A DNA stretch of 64,000 nt from assembly GCF_011326735.1 (NCBI RefSeq), contig NZ_JAANCN010000002.1, positions 62,001-126,000 of the forward strand, given 5' to 3'. Position 1 is the first letter of the stretch, and each line of letters opens with the position of its first letter. Source of the stretch: Phycicoccus endophyticus (GTDB taxonomy: Bacteria > Actinomycetota > Actinomycetes > Actinomycetales > Dermatophilaceae). The notes under the pieces were generated by a model. That model saw only the letters and a program-made list of their open reading frames with translations, did not search any database and had not been told where the DNA came from. Below are positions 1 through 8,464 of the stretch, piece by piece. A program made the translations under genes and the position numbers.

Positions 1-1419
1 GAGCACCCGCAGCCCGTCCCCGGCCATCCGCCGGGCCCGCTCCTCCGCCCGCGCCCTGGTCGCCGGGTCGGCCGCGCACCGGGGCAGCAAGACTTCGGGC
101 GCGCCCTTGGCGTAGGCGACGTAGCCCCCCGGCTCGCCCACCGCCGCGTCGTGCACGGTGAGCATCCGCCGGCGCTCGGCGTCGAAGGGGATCTCGGCCC
201 GTCGAGGCACCGGGGCCACGTCCGGGCCGCCCCCCGCACCCTCGGCGGCATAGTGCAGCAGGGCCAGCTCGGTCGGGTCGCCCCGGCCGCCGGAGGCCTC
301 GCCGTCGAGCAGCACGGCGTCGTTGCACGCCACGAGGGCACGCGAGAGCCCCGGGAGGTCGCCGCCCGGGGTCCAGGTCTCCTCGACCGACATCCGGTTG
401 CGGGTCAGCGTCCCCGTCTTGTCCGAGCAGATGTAGGTGACCGACCCGAGGGTCTCGACCGCGGGCAGCCGGCGGACGAGGGCCTGCTGGCGCACCATGG
501 CGGACGCGCCGAGCGCCAGCGAGATGGTGACGACGGCGGGCAGCGCCTCGGGAACGGCGGCCACCGCCAGGCTCACCGCGGTGAGCAGCATCTGGAGCGG
601 GTCCTCGCCGCGCAGGAGGCCGCTGACGAACACGACGGCCGAGATCACCACGACTGCCACGGCCAACCGAGACGAGAGGTGGGAGAGCCTGCGCTGCAAC
701 GGGGTACGGACCTCGTCGGTGCTCGTCATGAGCTGGGCGACCCGGCCGATCTCGGTGTCGGTCCCGGTGGCGACGACGACCCCCGCCCCACGGCCGGCCG
801 TCACCTCGGTCCCCCGGTGGACCATGCACGTGCGGTCCCCCACGTGTGCCGTGGCGTCCTCGACCGGCCGCACGGACTTGCTCACCGGCACCGACTCACC
901 GGTGAGCGCCGCCTCGGCCACCTGGAGGGCGGCACCGTCGACGAGGCGAAGGTCGGCGGCGACGACGGTGCCGGCCTCGAGCAGCACGAGGTCGCCGACG
1001 ACGACCTCTGCGGAGTCGACGTCGAGCGGGCGGCCGTCCCGCACCACGGCGGCGCGCGGCGCCGCCAGGGCGCGCAGGGCCTCCAGCGCCCGCTCGGCCC
1101 GGTAGCCCTGGACCACCCCGATGACCCCGTTGAGCACGAGGATGACGACGATCGCGACGGTGTCCACGACGTCGCCGAGCAGCCCGGAGACGACCGCGGC
1201 CGCGAGGAGCAGCAGGATCATCACGTCCCGCAGCTGCTCGAGGACGAGGTCGCGCAGCCGCCGCCCGCCACCCTCGGGCAGGACGTTGGGCCCGGACCGG
1301 GCCAGGCGCGCGGCCGCCTCCTCGGCGCTCAGGCCGTGGACGGCGTCCGCCCCGACGCGCTCGGCGACGACCTCCGCCGGCAGGGTGTGCCAGGCGGTGG
1401 AGCCGTGCGCCTGCGACAC
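1..1419 (-). CDS. Cation-transporting P-type ATPase (P2-type), truncated by the window edge
   Basis: ATP-driven cation pump of the inner membrane, most like the Ca2+/Mg2+ P2 group. The visible 473 codons hold the N-terminal cation-ATPase domain, the transmembrane motif PEALPAV and the phosphorylation motif DKTGTLT (Asp near residue 333), followed by the start of the nucleotide-binding domain. The C-terminal half lies outside the window. The GTG at 1419 is chosen because GGAAGAG sits 8 nt upstream; a second in-frame GTG at 1428 is too close to that site. It is divergent from the GDT1 exporter gene, so two cation transporters share this 90-bp gap. The ion cannot be decided from what is visible. 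Confidence 0.9.
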   Translation of the reverse strand, partial: MSQAHGSTAWHTLPAEVVAERVGADAVHGLSAEEAAARLARSGPNVLPEGGGRRLRDLVLEQLRDVMILLLLAAAVVSGLLGDVVDTVAIVVILVLNGVIGVVQGYRAERALEALRALAAPRAAVVRDGRPLDVDSAEVVVGDLVLLEAGTVVAADLRLVDGAALQVAEAALTGESVPVSKSVRPVEDATAHVGDRTCMVHRGTEVTAGRGAGVVVATGTDTEIGRVAQLMTSTDEVRTPLQRRLSHLSSRLAVAVVVISAVVFVSGLLRGEDPLQMLLTAVSLAVAAVPEALPAVVTISLALGASAMVRQQALVRRLPAVETLGSVTYICSDKTGTLTRNRMSVEETWTPGGDLPGLSRALVACNDAVLLDGEASGGRGDPTELALLHYAAEGAGGGPDVAPVPRRAEIPFDAERRRMLTVHDAAVGEPGGYVAYAKGAPEVLLPRCAADPATRARAEERARRMAGDGLRVL

Positions 1420-1509
1420 CGAGGTCACTCTTCCAGGGTGCACCACAGGCGTTCCCGGGTGAACCCCGTGCGGCTGTGGCGTCCGCGACCCCGTACGTTG
1501 GCCTCCACC

Positions 1510-2088
1510 ATGTATGCCTTCCTCCTCAGCACCGCGGTGATCTTCGTCGCCGAGCTCGGCGACAAGAGCCAGCTCATGGCGATGACCTTCGCCGCCCGCT
1601 ACCGCGCCCGCGACGTCCTCGTCGGCATCACCGTCGCCACGGCGCTGGTCCACCTGGCCTCCGTCGGCATCGGCGCCGCGGTGGGCACCGCGTTCGCCGA
1701 CTACCAGGGCGTCGTCGCGGTCCTCGCCGGGCTGGCCTTCCTCGCCTTCGCGGCCTGGACCCTGCGCGGCGACGAGCTCACCGACGAGGAGCGCGACAAG
1801 GCACGGCGCAGCACCGGTGCCGCCATCCTCGCCGTCGGGGGCGCCTTCTTCCTCGCCGAGCTCGGCGACAAGACGATGCTCGCGACGATCACCCTCGCCA
1901 CCCGCGAGGGCTGGTTCGGCACCTGGGTCGGCAGCACCGTCGGGATGGTGGCCGCCGACGCGCTCGCCATCGCGGTCGGCGCGCTGCTCGGCCGCACCCT
2001 GCCCGAGAAGGCGATCCGCTACGGCGCGGCCGCGCTGTTCGCGGTGTTCGGCCTCGTGCTCGTCGCCGAGGGCGCCGGGCTGCTCTGA
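1510..2088 (+). CDS. GDT1/TMEM165 family (UPF0016) cation exporter
   Basis: Integral membrane protein of 192 aa, the usual length for the bacterial fused form. The family exports Mn2+ (and Ca2+ in eukaryotes) in exchange for protons. The two signature motifs ELGDKS (about residue 15) and ELGDKT (about 120) are both present, each opening a three-helix half, so the internal two-fold repeat is intact. The start is ATG 1510; a -10-like TACGTT at 1494-1499 leaves almost no leader, and no ribosome binding site is seen. A much longer in-frame upstream extension is only the antisense of the ATPase gene. Its likely functional partner is the TerC-type transporter at 4138-5187. Confidence 0.9.
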   Translation: MYAFLLSTAVIFVAELGDKSQLMAMTFAARYRARDVLVGITVATALVHLASVGIGAAVGTAFADYQGVVAVLAGLAFLAFAAWTLRGDELTDEERDKARRSTGAAILAVGGAFFLAELGDKTMLATITLATREGWFGTWVGSTVGMVAADALAIAVGALLGRTLPEKAIRYGAAALFAVFGLVLVAEGAGLL

Positions 2089-2103
2089 GCGCCCGGGCCC
2101 CGG

Positions 2104-3270
2104 TCACGCCTCCAGCGGGCCGGCGAGGGCCCCGCCGCAGTGGTACACGTCGGGGCGGCCCGGCCAGATCCGGCCGGCCTCGTGCATGTCCGCGTCGAGC
2201 TCGTTGCGCCACGTCCCGCGCTCGTCGACGAAGTAGCGCACGGCGTGGTCCCACAGCCGCCGGTACCAGCCCTCCCAGTGCGCATCCCCGGTGCGGCGCG
2301 CGAGCGAGGCGCTCAGCTGGATGCCCTCGCACACCGGCCAGTGCAGCCGGACGTCGGCGACCGGCTCGCCGTCCCACCCGACGGTGTAGACCAGCCCCGG
2401 TCGCCCGTCGAGCGCCCAGCCGCCGTCGAGCGCGCGCCGGGCCAGTGCCTCGGCCCCCTCGAGGAGCCAGGCCGGCGACCCGACGAGCGGGGAGGACTCG
2501 AGCTGGAGCAGGAAGCGGGCCCACTCCAGGGAGTGCCCGAAGGTGGCGCCGTACGGCCGGAAGGGATGCATCGGCTCCTCCCGGTTGTACTCCGGCAGCT
2601 CCTCCCATGCGGCCGTGTAGTGCTCCGGCAGCAGCCAGCCGTGCGCGCGGGCCGAGCCGTCGACGAGCCGCTCGGCGACGGCGAGCGCACGCCGGTGCCA
2701 CACGGCGTCGCCGGTGGCCCTGCCCATCGCGAGGAAGGCCTCGACCCCGTGCATGTTGGCGTTCGCCCCGCGGTAGTCCTCGGGGTCGGACCAGTCGGGG
2801 GCGAAGGACTCCCGCAGGGTCTCGGTGTCGGGGTCCCACAGCCGGGAGTCGACGACCTCGACCACCTGCTCGAGCAGGGATGCGGCACCGGGGTGCCCGA
2901 CACCGAGCGCGGCGGACGCGGCGAGCCCGACGTGCACGTGGTCGTAGGTCGACTTGCGCGTCTCCACGCCCGGCTCGGTGAGCCAGCCGCCGTGGACGGG
3001 GTCGGCATGCAGCCCGGTCAGTGACGTCACGGCGTGCTCGAGCAGCTCACCGGAGCCCGGGATGCCGTGGCGCACACCGGTGGCCGCCGTGTAGGCCATC
3101 CGGGCGGTGAGGAAGAGCAGCGGGGCGCGGCCGGGCAGCGGCGTCCCGTCCGCCGCGAGGTGGTGGAAGCCCCCCTCGCGGCGGATCGAGCCCATCGCGA
3201 AGCGGAGCACGTCGGCCAGGCCACGGCCCAGCCACTCGCGGTGCGTCGGGGTGTCGAGCCAGCTGGTCAC
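2104..3270 (-). CDS. AGE family epimerase/isomerase (N-acylglucosamine 2-epimerase-like)
   Basis: Cytoplasmic (alpha/alpha)6-barrel sugar isomerase of 388 aa, the typical family length. Family members interconvert mannose/fructose/glucose or GlcNAc/ManNAc. The family signature GHSLEWARFL is near residue 245, and the conserved RLHWPVCEG segment near residue 310 carries the second active-site histidine. The start is GTG 3270, which overlaps the TGA of the mutarotase gene as GTGA, so the two are translationally coupled. Pairing with a hexose-6-phosphate mutarotase suggests a role in hexose entry or interconversion. The substrate cannot be read from the sequence; mannose/fructose isomerase is as likely as an N-acetylhexosamine epimerase. 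Confidence 0.85.
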   Translation of the reverse strand: MTSWLDTPTHREWLGRGLADVLRFAMGSIRREGGFHHLAADGTPLPGRAPLLFLTARMAYTAATGVRHGIPGSGELLEHAVTSLTGLHADPVHGGWLTEPGVETRKSTYDHVHVGLAASAALGVGHPGAASLLEQVVEVVDSRLWDPDTETLRESFAPDWSDPEDYRGANANMHGVEAFLAMGRATGDAVWHRRALAVAERLVDGSARAHGWLLPEHYTAAWEELPEYNREEPMHPFRPYGATFGHSLEWARFLLQLESSPLVGSPAWLLEGAEALARRALDGGWALDGRPGLVYTVGWDGEPVADVRLHWPVCEGIQLSASLARRTGDAHWEGWYRRLWDHAVRYFVDERGTWRNELDADMHEAGRIWPGRPDVYHCGGALAGPLEA

Positions 3271-4100
3271 AGATCCTCCACGAAGAGACGGTAGGTGAGC
3301 GTGTGGGCGTCGCCGGGTGGGAGCGTCACGGCGTCGCCCAGGACGTTCGCCCCCTCGACGCACAGCAGGTGCGGCCACTGGTCCCCGACGTCGTCGAGCC
3401 CGGCCGCGGCGTCCGACCAGGGGTTCCACACGACCCGGTCGGCGGCCCCCGTGGTCTCCACCCGCAGCCGACGTCCCAGCACCGGGTCGGTGAGCACGAC
3501 GGGTGCCTCGCTGCGGTAGACCCGGTCGGTCTCGCCGGTGAGTACGAGGTCACCGGCCTGGACGGCGTCCTCGCCGGTCACCTTGTCGTGGAAGGGCGCA
3601 CCGTCGAGCCCGGTGAGGGTGGCCTCGCGCACGTCTCCGACCGCGAGGTAGGCGTGCAGGGCCTCCTCGAAGGTCACCGGCTCCGGCCCCGTGTTCGTCG
3701 TCGTCAGCGCCACCTCCAGGTGCGCGCCGAGGCGGGCGACCAGGTCGAGGCGGTACGGGTGCGGCCACCGGGGCCCCGAGGCGTCCTGTGAGGTGAGCCG
3801 GTAGCGCAGCGTCGTCTCGCGGCTGTCGACGTCCTCGCCGACGAAGGCCCACGTGGCACTCCGGGCCCAGCCGTGGGAGGGCGTGGCGTCACCACTCGGC
3901 CCGCCCCCGAACCACGGCCAGCACACCGGCACACCGGCGTGCGGGGGGCGGCCCGCCCGCACCGGGACGGTGGGATGGGCGAAGAGCACCGGCGCCTGGC
4001 CCGTGGGGGCCCAGCGCAGGACGAGCGCCCCCTGGTCGAGCACCTCCCCGGCGCCGTCGGGGACGTCGACGGCCCGGGTCGAGGGCGCGTCGGGGCTCAC
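3267..4100 (-). CDS. D-hexose-6-phosphate mutarotase (aldose 1-epimerase family)
   Basis: Converts alpha and beta anomers of hexose 6-phosphates in the cytoplasm (YeaD-like group). The 277-aa protein has the entrance motif VCWPWFGG, the catalytic-His motif HGWARS near residue 90, the EALHAYLAVGD strand, and VVWNPW followed by a CVEGAN segment that supplies the catalytic Glu. GTG 4100 is preferred over GTG 4103 because the -10 hexamer TACGGT at 4112-4107 is then exactly 6 nt upstream, as in many leaderless genes here. It is first in a two-gene unit with the AGE-family isomerase, overlapping it by 4 nt. Confidence 0.87.
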   Translation of the reverse strand: MSPDAPSTRAVDVPDGAGEVLDQGALVLRWAPTGQAPVLFAHPTVPVRAGRPPHAGVPVCWPWFGGGPSGDATPSHGWARSATWAFVGEDVDSRETTLRYRLTSQDASGPRWPHPYRLDLVARLGAHLEVALTTTNTGPEPVTFEEALHAYLAVGDVREATLTGLDGAPFHDKVTGEDAVQAGDLVLTGETDRVYRSEAPVVLTDPVLGRRLRVETTGAADRVVWNPWSDAAAGLDDVGDQWPHLLCVEGANVLGDAVTLPPGDAHTLTYRLFVEDL

Positions 4101-4137
4101 CACCCCACCGTAGTGACGCGGTCGGCCCGGACACCAC

Positions 4138-5187
4138 TCACCCCTGCCGGGTCGGCTCCCGGCCGTCGGCGGCGTCCTCCTCCCGGCGCCGCCGGGCGAC
4201 CAGGCTCGTCACCGTGACGAGCGCGAGGATGCCGACGATGACGGCGAGCGAGGCGAGCGTCGGGACCTCTGGCGTGCTCGGCCAGATGCCGTGCGCCCAG
4301 TGCAGGACGAGCTTGACGGCGATGAACGCGAGGATGGCCGCCAGCCCGTGGCCGAGGTGCTCCAGCGCGCCGAGCACCCCCTCGAGGACGAAGTAGAGCG
4401 CGCGCAGGCCGAGCAGCGCGAAGGCGTTGGTGGCGAAGACGAGGTAGGGGTCGCCGGTGATGCCGAACACCGCCGGCACGGAGTCGACGGCGAAGACGAT
4501 GTCGGTGCCGAGGAGGGCCACGGCGACGAGCGCGAGCGGGGTCAGGGCCCGCCGGCCCCCCTCCCGCACGCTCAGCCTCGGCCCGCGGTAGTCCTCGACC
4601 ACCGGGAAGACCCGGCGCAGCAGCCGCACGGTGCGCAGCGAGCCGACGTCGACCTCCGCCTCGTGCGGGGAGAGGGCGTCGCGCAGCACCTTGACCGCCG
4701 TGGCGAGCAGGACGAGGCCGAAGACGAGGAAGGTCCACGAGAACGACGCGACGAGCTGGGCGCCGACGGCGATGAAGACGCCGCGCAGGACGAGCGCCCC
4801 GGCCACCCCGATGAGCAGCACCCGCTGCTTGAGCTCCTCCGGCACGGCGAAGGCGGCGAGCAGGAGCATGAAGACGAAGAGGTTGTCGACCGACAGCGAC
4901 TTCTCGACGAGGTAGCCGGTGTAGTACTCCAGCCCGCGCTCACCCCCGTGCAGCAGCCAGACGTGGACCCCGAACGCGAGCGGCAGGGCGATGTAGAACA
5001 CCGACCAGCCGACCGCCTCGGCCATCGAGACCTCGTGGGGGCGGCGGGTGAGGACGAAGTCGAGGGCGAAGAGGGCCAGGACGGCGCCGAGGGTGACGGC
5101 CCACAGCAGCGGGGTGCCGACCGACTCCTGGGCGGCGGCCGGCTCGGCGGCGGGAAGGAGGGTGCGGACGGTCGAGAGGTGGGGCAT
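4138..5187 (-). CDS. TerC/Alx family integral membrane protein, probable Mn2+ exporter
   Basis: Polytopic inner-membrane protein of 349 aa. The TerC/Alx family is linked to manganese export and to tellurite resistance. The hallmark motif VEKSLSVDNLFVF is near residue 95, and the second acidic membrane motif GTDIVFAVDSVPAVFG is near residue 230; both carry the intramembrane aspartates of the family. The first helix starts near residue 28. The start is ATG 5187 with GAGGAG just upstream. A 100-nt leader with features of the manganese-sensing yybP-ykoY riboswitch precedes it, as known for several TerC/Alx genes. It ends 34 nt from the mutarotase start. Confidence 0.92.
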   Translation of the reverse strand: MPHLSTVRTLLPAAEPAAAQESVGTPLLWAVTLGAVLALFALDFVLTRRPHEVSMAEAVGWSVFYIALPLAFGVHVWLLHGGERGLEYYTGYLVEKSLSVDNLFVFMLLLAAFAVPEELKQRVLLIGVAGALVLRGVFIAVGAQLVASFSWTFLVFGLVLLATAVKVLRDALSPHEAEVDVGSLRTVRLLRRVFPVVEDYRGPRLSVREGGRRALTPLALVAVALLGTDIVFAVDSVPAVFGITGDPYLVFATNAFALLGLRALYFVLEGVLGALEHLGHGLAAILAFIAVKLVLHWAHGIWPSTPEVPTLASLAVIVGILALVTVTSLVARRRREEDAADGREPTRQG

Positions 5188-5212
5188 GAGGCTCCTCAGG
5201 GCAGCGCGGGCG

Positions 5213-5312
5213 GTCCTGAGGTCTCCTTCACCGCGAGGCGCGGCGCCGCACCGGGAGCGCCGTGGGGCGCTCGTCCTGACCGGTGACGGACTTGGGAAGT
5301 ACTCCCCTCGTC
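5213..5312 (-). promoter_or_regulatory. Candidate yybP-ykoY (manA, Mn2+) riboswitch in the terC leader
   Basis: Read on the minus strand, the leader opens with GAGGGGAGTAC at about 5310-5300. It ends with GGAGACCTC near 5226-5217. GGGGAGUA and GAGACC are the two conserved loops of this class that meet to bind Mn2+. The GAGG before the first loop can pair with the CCTC after the second to close the basal stem. GC-rich hairpins fill the middle. The gene downstream is a TerC transporter, the commonest target class. Assigned by eye, without covariance scoring. Confidence 0.7.
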
Positions 5313-5319
5313 GCCACCC

Positions 5320-5325
5320 ACTCTA
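5320..5325 (-). promoter_or_regulatory. -10 element of the terC promoter
   Basis: TAGAGT on the minus strand, 7-8 nt before the presumed 5' end of the riboswitch leader. Its first three bases are the TAG stop codon of the photolyase gene, so the promoter is embedded in the end of the upstream gene. No clear -35 is seen. Confidence 0.5.
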
Positions 5326-6687
5326 CCGGCGGGTGGCCTCGTAGCGCTCGAGCGCGACGCGGCGCTCCTCGGCGTGGTCGACGATCCGGCGGGGGTAGCC
5401 GTGCGCGTAGCCGTCGTCGTGCTCCCACGGCTCGTGCGCGGCCGCTCCGGGCAGGTGGCGCAGCTCGGGCACCCACCGGCGCACGTAGTCGCCGCTCGGG
5501 TCGAAGCGGCGGCCCTGGGTGACCGGGTTGAACACCCGGAAGTACGGCGAGGCGTCGGTGCCCGTCCCGGCGACCCACTGCCAGCCGTGGTTGTTCGACG
5601 CCAGGTCGCCGTCGACGAGCCGGTCGAGGAAGTGCCGGGCGCCGGCCGGCCACCACACGTGCAGGTCCTTGGTGAGGAAGCTCGCCGTGATCATCCGCAG
5701 CCGGTTGTGCATCCACCCCTGGGAGAGCAGCTGGCGCATCCCGGCGTCGACCACGGGGTAGCCGGTCTCGCCCCGGCGCCACGCCTCGAGGGCGTCCTCC
5801 GGCTCGTCGTAGCGCATGCCGGGCAGCGGGCGCAGGTCGCGCCAGGCACTGCCCGGGTTGTGGTGCAGCACGTCGGCGTAGAACTCCCGCCACGCGAGCT
5901 CGTCGCGGAAGACCTCGACGCCCCGCCCGGGCCGGTGCTCCAGGTCGGCGAGCAGGGTGCGCGGGTGCACCACCCCGAGCTTGAGGTAGGGCGACATCCG
6001 GGAGGTGGCGTCGGCCGCCGGCCGGTCGCGCTGGGTGTCGTAGCCCGCGAGGTGCTCGTCGCGGAAGCGGCGCCACCGACGCAGCGCGGCCTCCTCCCCC
6101 GGGGTCGGCAGCTCGGGCAGGTCGGTGGCCGCGAGCGCGGCGTCGAGGGCGGCGGTGGCGTCGGCGTCGTTGCGGGCGTGCCGCAGCGGCAGCTCCCGGG
6201 GGGTCGGCGCCGGCTGCGGCCAGCCGTGCCGCCGCCAGGCCCGCGCGAACGGGGTGAAGACCCGGTAGGGGTCCCCCGAGCCGTTGCGCACCAGCCCCGG
6301 GCCGACGGCGTACGGCGTGCCCGTCTCGGCCCAGGCCACGTCGGCGCGCCCGAGGGCCTCACGGACCTCGGCGTCCCGCGCGGACCCCGAGGGCGTGCTC
6401 TCCCGGGTCACGTGCACCGACGACGCGGACACCCGGCGGGCGAGCTCGGGCACGACCCGGCGGGGGTCGCCGTGCAGCAGGGTGAGGGCGCCGCCGAGGG
6501 AGTCCTCGAGCGCCCGCAGCGTGCCCGCCAGCCAGGCCCGCCGCACCGGCCCGGCCGTGGCCCACAGCCGCGGGTCGACGACGAACGCCACGACGAGGTC
6601 GCCCTCGCCCGCGGCCTCCCGGGCCGCGAGCAGGGCCGGGTGGTCGCGGCGGCGCAGGTCGCGGCGTAGCCACAGCACGGAGGTCAT
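5323..6687 (-). CDS. phr: Deoxyribodipyrimidine photo-lyase (class I CPD photolyase)
   Basis: Flavoenzyme that splits UV-induced cyclobutane pyrimidine dimers using blue light. The 454-aa length is typical. The N-terminal Rossmann photolyase domain starts with VLWLRRDLRRRDHPAL. The FAD-binding half shows TSRMSPYLKLG, WREFYADVL, GYPVVDAGMRQL and WMHNRLRM, then NNHGWQWVAGTG and YFRVFNP, the signature block of the family. The start ATG 6687 has GGGGAG 5 nt upstream and lies 13 nt after the CPBP gene. It is the last gene of the seven-gene operon controlled from the divergent CarH-like region, which fits light-dependent expression of a light-dependent repair enzyme. Confidence 0.95.
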   Translation of the reverse strand: MTSVLWLRRDLRRRDHPALLAAREAAGEGDLVVAFVVDPRLWATAGPVRRAWLAGTLRALEDSLGGALTLLHGDPRRVVPELARRVSASSVHVTRESTPSGSARDAEVREALGRADVAWAETGTPYAVGPGLVRNGSGDPYRVFTPFARAWRRHGWPQPAPTPRELPLRHARNDADATAALDAALAATDLPELPTPGEEAALRRWRRFRDEHLAGYDTQRDRPAADATSRMSPYLKLGVVHPRTLLADLEHRPGRGVEVFRDELAWREFYADVLHHNPGSAWRDLRPLPGMRYDEPEDALEAWRRGETGYPVVDAGMRQLLSQGWMHNRLRMITASFLTKDLHVWWPAGARHFLDRLVDGDLASNNHGWQWVAGTGTDASPYFRVFNPVTQGRRFDPSGDYVRRWVPELRHLPGAAAHEPWEHDDGYAHGYPRRIVDHAEERRVALERYEATRR

Positions 6688-6700
6688 CGGTGCTCCCCGG

Positions 6701-7432
6701 TCACGAGAGCCGGTCCAGGACGTACGGCAGGAGGTAGAGCATCCCGAGCGACCACGTCAGGTGGGTGACCACGGGCCCGAGGATGCCGCCGGTCACGCGC
6801 CGCTGCAGGCCGACGACGACGCCGAGCAGGGCGGCCGCGAGCACGAGCAGGGGGATGCCCGAGGCCGCGGTGACCAGCGTGTACACGAGCGTCGTCACGG
6901 CGACGGCGTGCCGGCGGCCCACGCCGGCGTAGAGGGCGCCGCGGAAGTACAGCTCCTCGGCGATGCCGTTGACGACGGTGACCACGGTGACGACCACGAG
7001 CGAGCCGAAGCGCGCGTGGTCGAGCAGCTCCTGCACCGGGTCGCGCAGCGCCGGCAGCTGGGCGACGACGACCGCCCCCGCGAGGAAGACGAGGAGGAGG
7101 ACGACGCCGAGCGTGAGGGACTGCACGACCGCGCGGCTCTCGCCGTGGCCGGTGCGGGTGCGGGCGTGCCCGAGGTGCAGCGGGCCCGAGGCGAACGCCC
7201 CGACGGCCCAGACCCCGGCGAGCGCGAAGGTGGCGAGGTAGAACGTCGGGTCGCCCGGCTCGATCCGCAGGGCCCAGCCGAGGACGGCGGCCCCGACGAG
7301 CAGGGTGACGACCGCGACGACCCGTCGCCGCCGGAAGGCCCAGTCCGGCTCGGTGTGGTCGCGCGGCACGGGGTCGACGAGCGCGGCGCGCACGAAGGCG
7401 CGCAGCTCGGCGAGCGGGCGCACCTCAGCCAC
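6701..7432 (-). CDS. CPBP family intramembrane protein (Abi/CAAX-protease-like), motif 2 degenerate
   Basis: Polytopic membrane protein of 243 aa with the Abi/CPBP domain in its C-terminal half. Motif 1 is intact as AEELYFRG (EExxxR) near residue 157. Motif 2, normally FxxxH, reads YTLVT, so its metal-ligand histidine is missing. Motif 3 His is present in VVTHLTW. The protein may therefore be non-proteolytic or use an altered site. Start GTG 7432 follows the SDR stop by 12 nt. It sits in the light-response operon between an SDR and photolyase, which suggests an envelope role. The substrate is unknown. Confidence 0.8.
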   Translation of the reverse strand: MAEVRPLAELRAFVRAALVDPVPRDHTEPDWAFRRRRVVAVVTLLVGAAVLGWALRIEPGDPTFYLATFALAGVWAVGAFASGPLHLGHARTRTGHGESRAVVQSLTLGVVLLLVFLAGAVVVAQLPALRDPVQELLDHARFGSLVVVTVVTVVNGIAEELYFRGALYAGVGRRHAVAVTTLVYTLVTAASGIPLLVLAAALLGVVVGLQRRVTGGILGPVVTHLTWSLGMLYLLPYVLDRLS

Positions 7433-7444
7433 GGGGGTCCATCC

Positions 7445-8464
7445 TCAGGACCCGCCCCCACCGCCGGCCCACGGGGGGTCGGCCGCGGTGACCCGGGCGG
7501 GGTCGACGGTGCCGGGCTCGGGCCGTGGGTCGGCGTCGTCGCCGGCCAGCGCGTCGGTGACCGCGCGGTCGTAGCCGAGCGGCCCACCGGGCGGCGGCCC
7601 GACGAGCTCGTCGACGTCGTGCTCCTGGCAGACCACCTCGTGCAGCAGGCTCTCGACGAGCGGCTGGGCCAGCCCGGTGGGCACCGGCGTGACGACGCCG
7701 ACCCACCGGCTCGCCAGCCGCGGGGTGAGCACCGGGACGGTGACGATGGTGCGCGGGAACATCCCGGCCACGCGGGCGAAGCGGGTGATCATCTCGCGGT
7801 AGGTGAGCACCTCGGGGCCGCCGACGTCGAGGGTGCGGTTGACCTCCGGCGGCAGGTCGGCCGCCCCGACGAGGTAGTGCAGGACGTCGCGCACGGCGAT
7901 CGGCTGGATCCGGTTCTCGAGCCACTTCGGGGTGACCATGACCGGCAGCCGCGAGGTGAGGTGGCGCAGCATCTCGAAGGACGCCGACCCCGACCCGAGG
8001 ATGACCGCCGCCTGGAGCACGGCGGTCGGGACGCCGCTGGCCATGAGCAGGTCGCCGACCTCCACCCGCGAGGCGAGGTGGTCGCTCAGCGGGCCCTCCT
8101 GCGGGTGCAGCCCGGAGAGGTAGACGATCCTGCCGACCTCGGCCTCGAACGCGGCCCGCCCGAAGGTGCGCGCCAGCTCGCGGTCGCGCTCGACGAAGCC
8201 GCCGTCGCTGTCCATCGAGTGCAGCAGGTAGTAGGCGACGTCGACGTCGGCCAGCGCCTCGGCGAGGGTCGAGCGCGACGTCGCGTCACCCTCGACGACC
8301 TCGGCGCGCTCGACCCACGCCCGGTCGGCCAGCCGCGAGGCGTCGCGGGTGACGACGCGCACGGTCCACCCCCCCTCGAGCAGGGCGGGGACGAGGCGCG
8401 AGCCGATGTAGCCGGTCGCGCCGGTGACCAGGGCACGGCGACCGGCGCCGGGGGTGTCGCTCAC
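7445..8464 (-). CDS. NAD(P)-binding SDR family protein (atypical SDR)
   Basis: Rossmann-fold protein of 339 aa. The nucleotide-binding motif GATGYIGS is near residue 16, and a YLSGLHP segment replaces the usual active-site YxxxK, as in atypical SDRs of the NAD(P)H-binding/epimerase group. LLHSMD and PKWLENRIQPI are typical of the subgroup found in this operon type. GTG 8464 overlaps the SRPBCC stop as GTGA. It lies within the FAD/DUF1365/Cfa/SRPBCC/SDR/CPBP/photolyase operon. Its reaction is not known to me; a redox or lipid-modifying step is inferred from neighbours. Confidence 0.82.
   Translation of the reverse strand: MSDTPGAGRRALVTGATGYIGSRLVPALLEGGWTVRVVTRDASRLADRAWVERAEVVEGDATSRSTLAEALADVDVAYYLLHSMDSDGGFVERDRELARTFGRAAFEAEVGRIVYLSGLHPQEGPLSDHLASRVEVGDLLMASGVPTAVLQAAVILGSGSASFEMLRHLTSRLPVMVTPKWLENRIQPIAVRDVLHYLVGAADLPPEVNRTLDVGGPEVLTYREMITRFARVAGMFPRTIVTVPVLTPRLASRWVGVVTPVPTGLAQPLVESLLHEVVCQEHDVDELVGPPPGGPLGYDRAVTDALAGDDADPRPEPGTVDPARVTAADPPWAGGGGGS

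Noticed and set aside
151-1509. Long open frame on the plus strand running into the GDT1 gene
   Set aside because: It is antisense to the P-type ATPase gene, whose motifs (DKTGTLT, PEALPAV) are clear on the other strand; the translation is low-complexity His/Gly/Arg-rich.
1429-1509. Manganese riboswitch upstream of the GDT1 gene
   Set aside because: The gap is too short, a -10-like element lies only 10 nt before the ATG, and the GGGGAGUA/GAGACC loops are absent.
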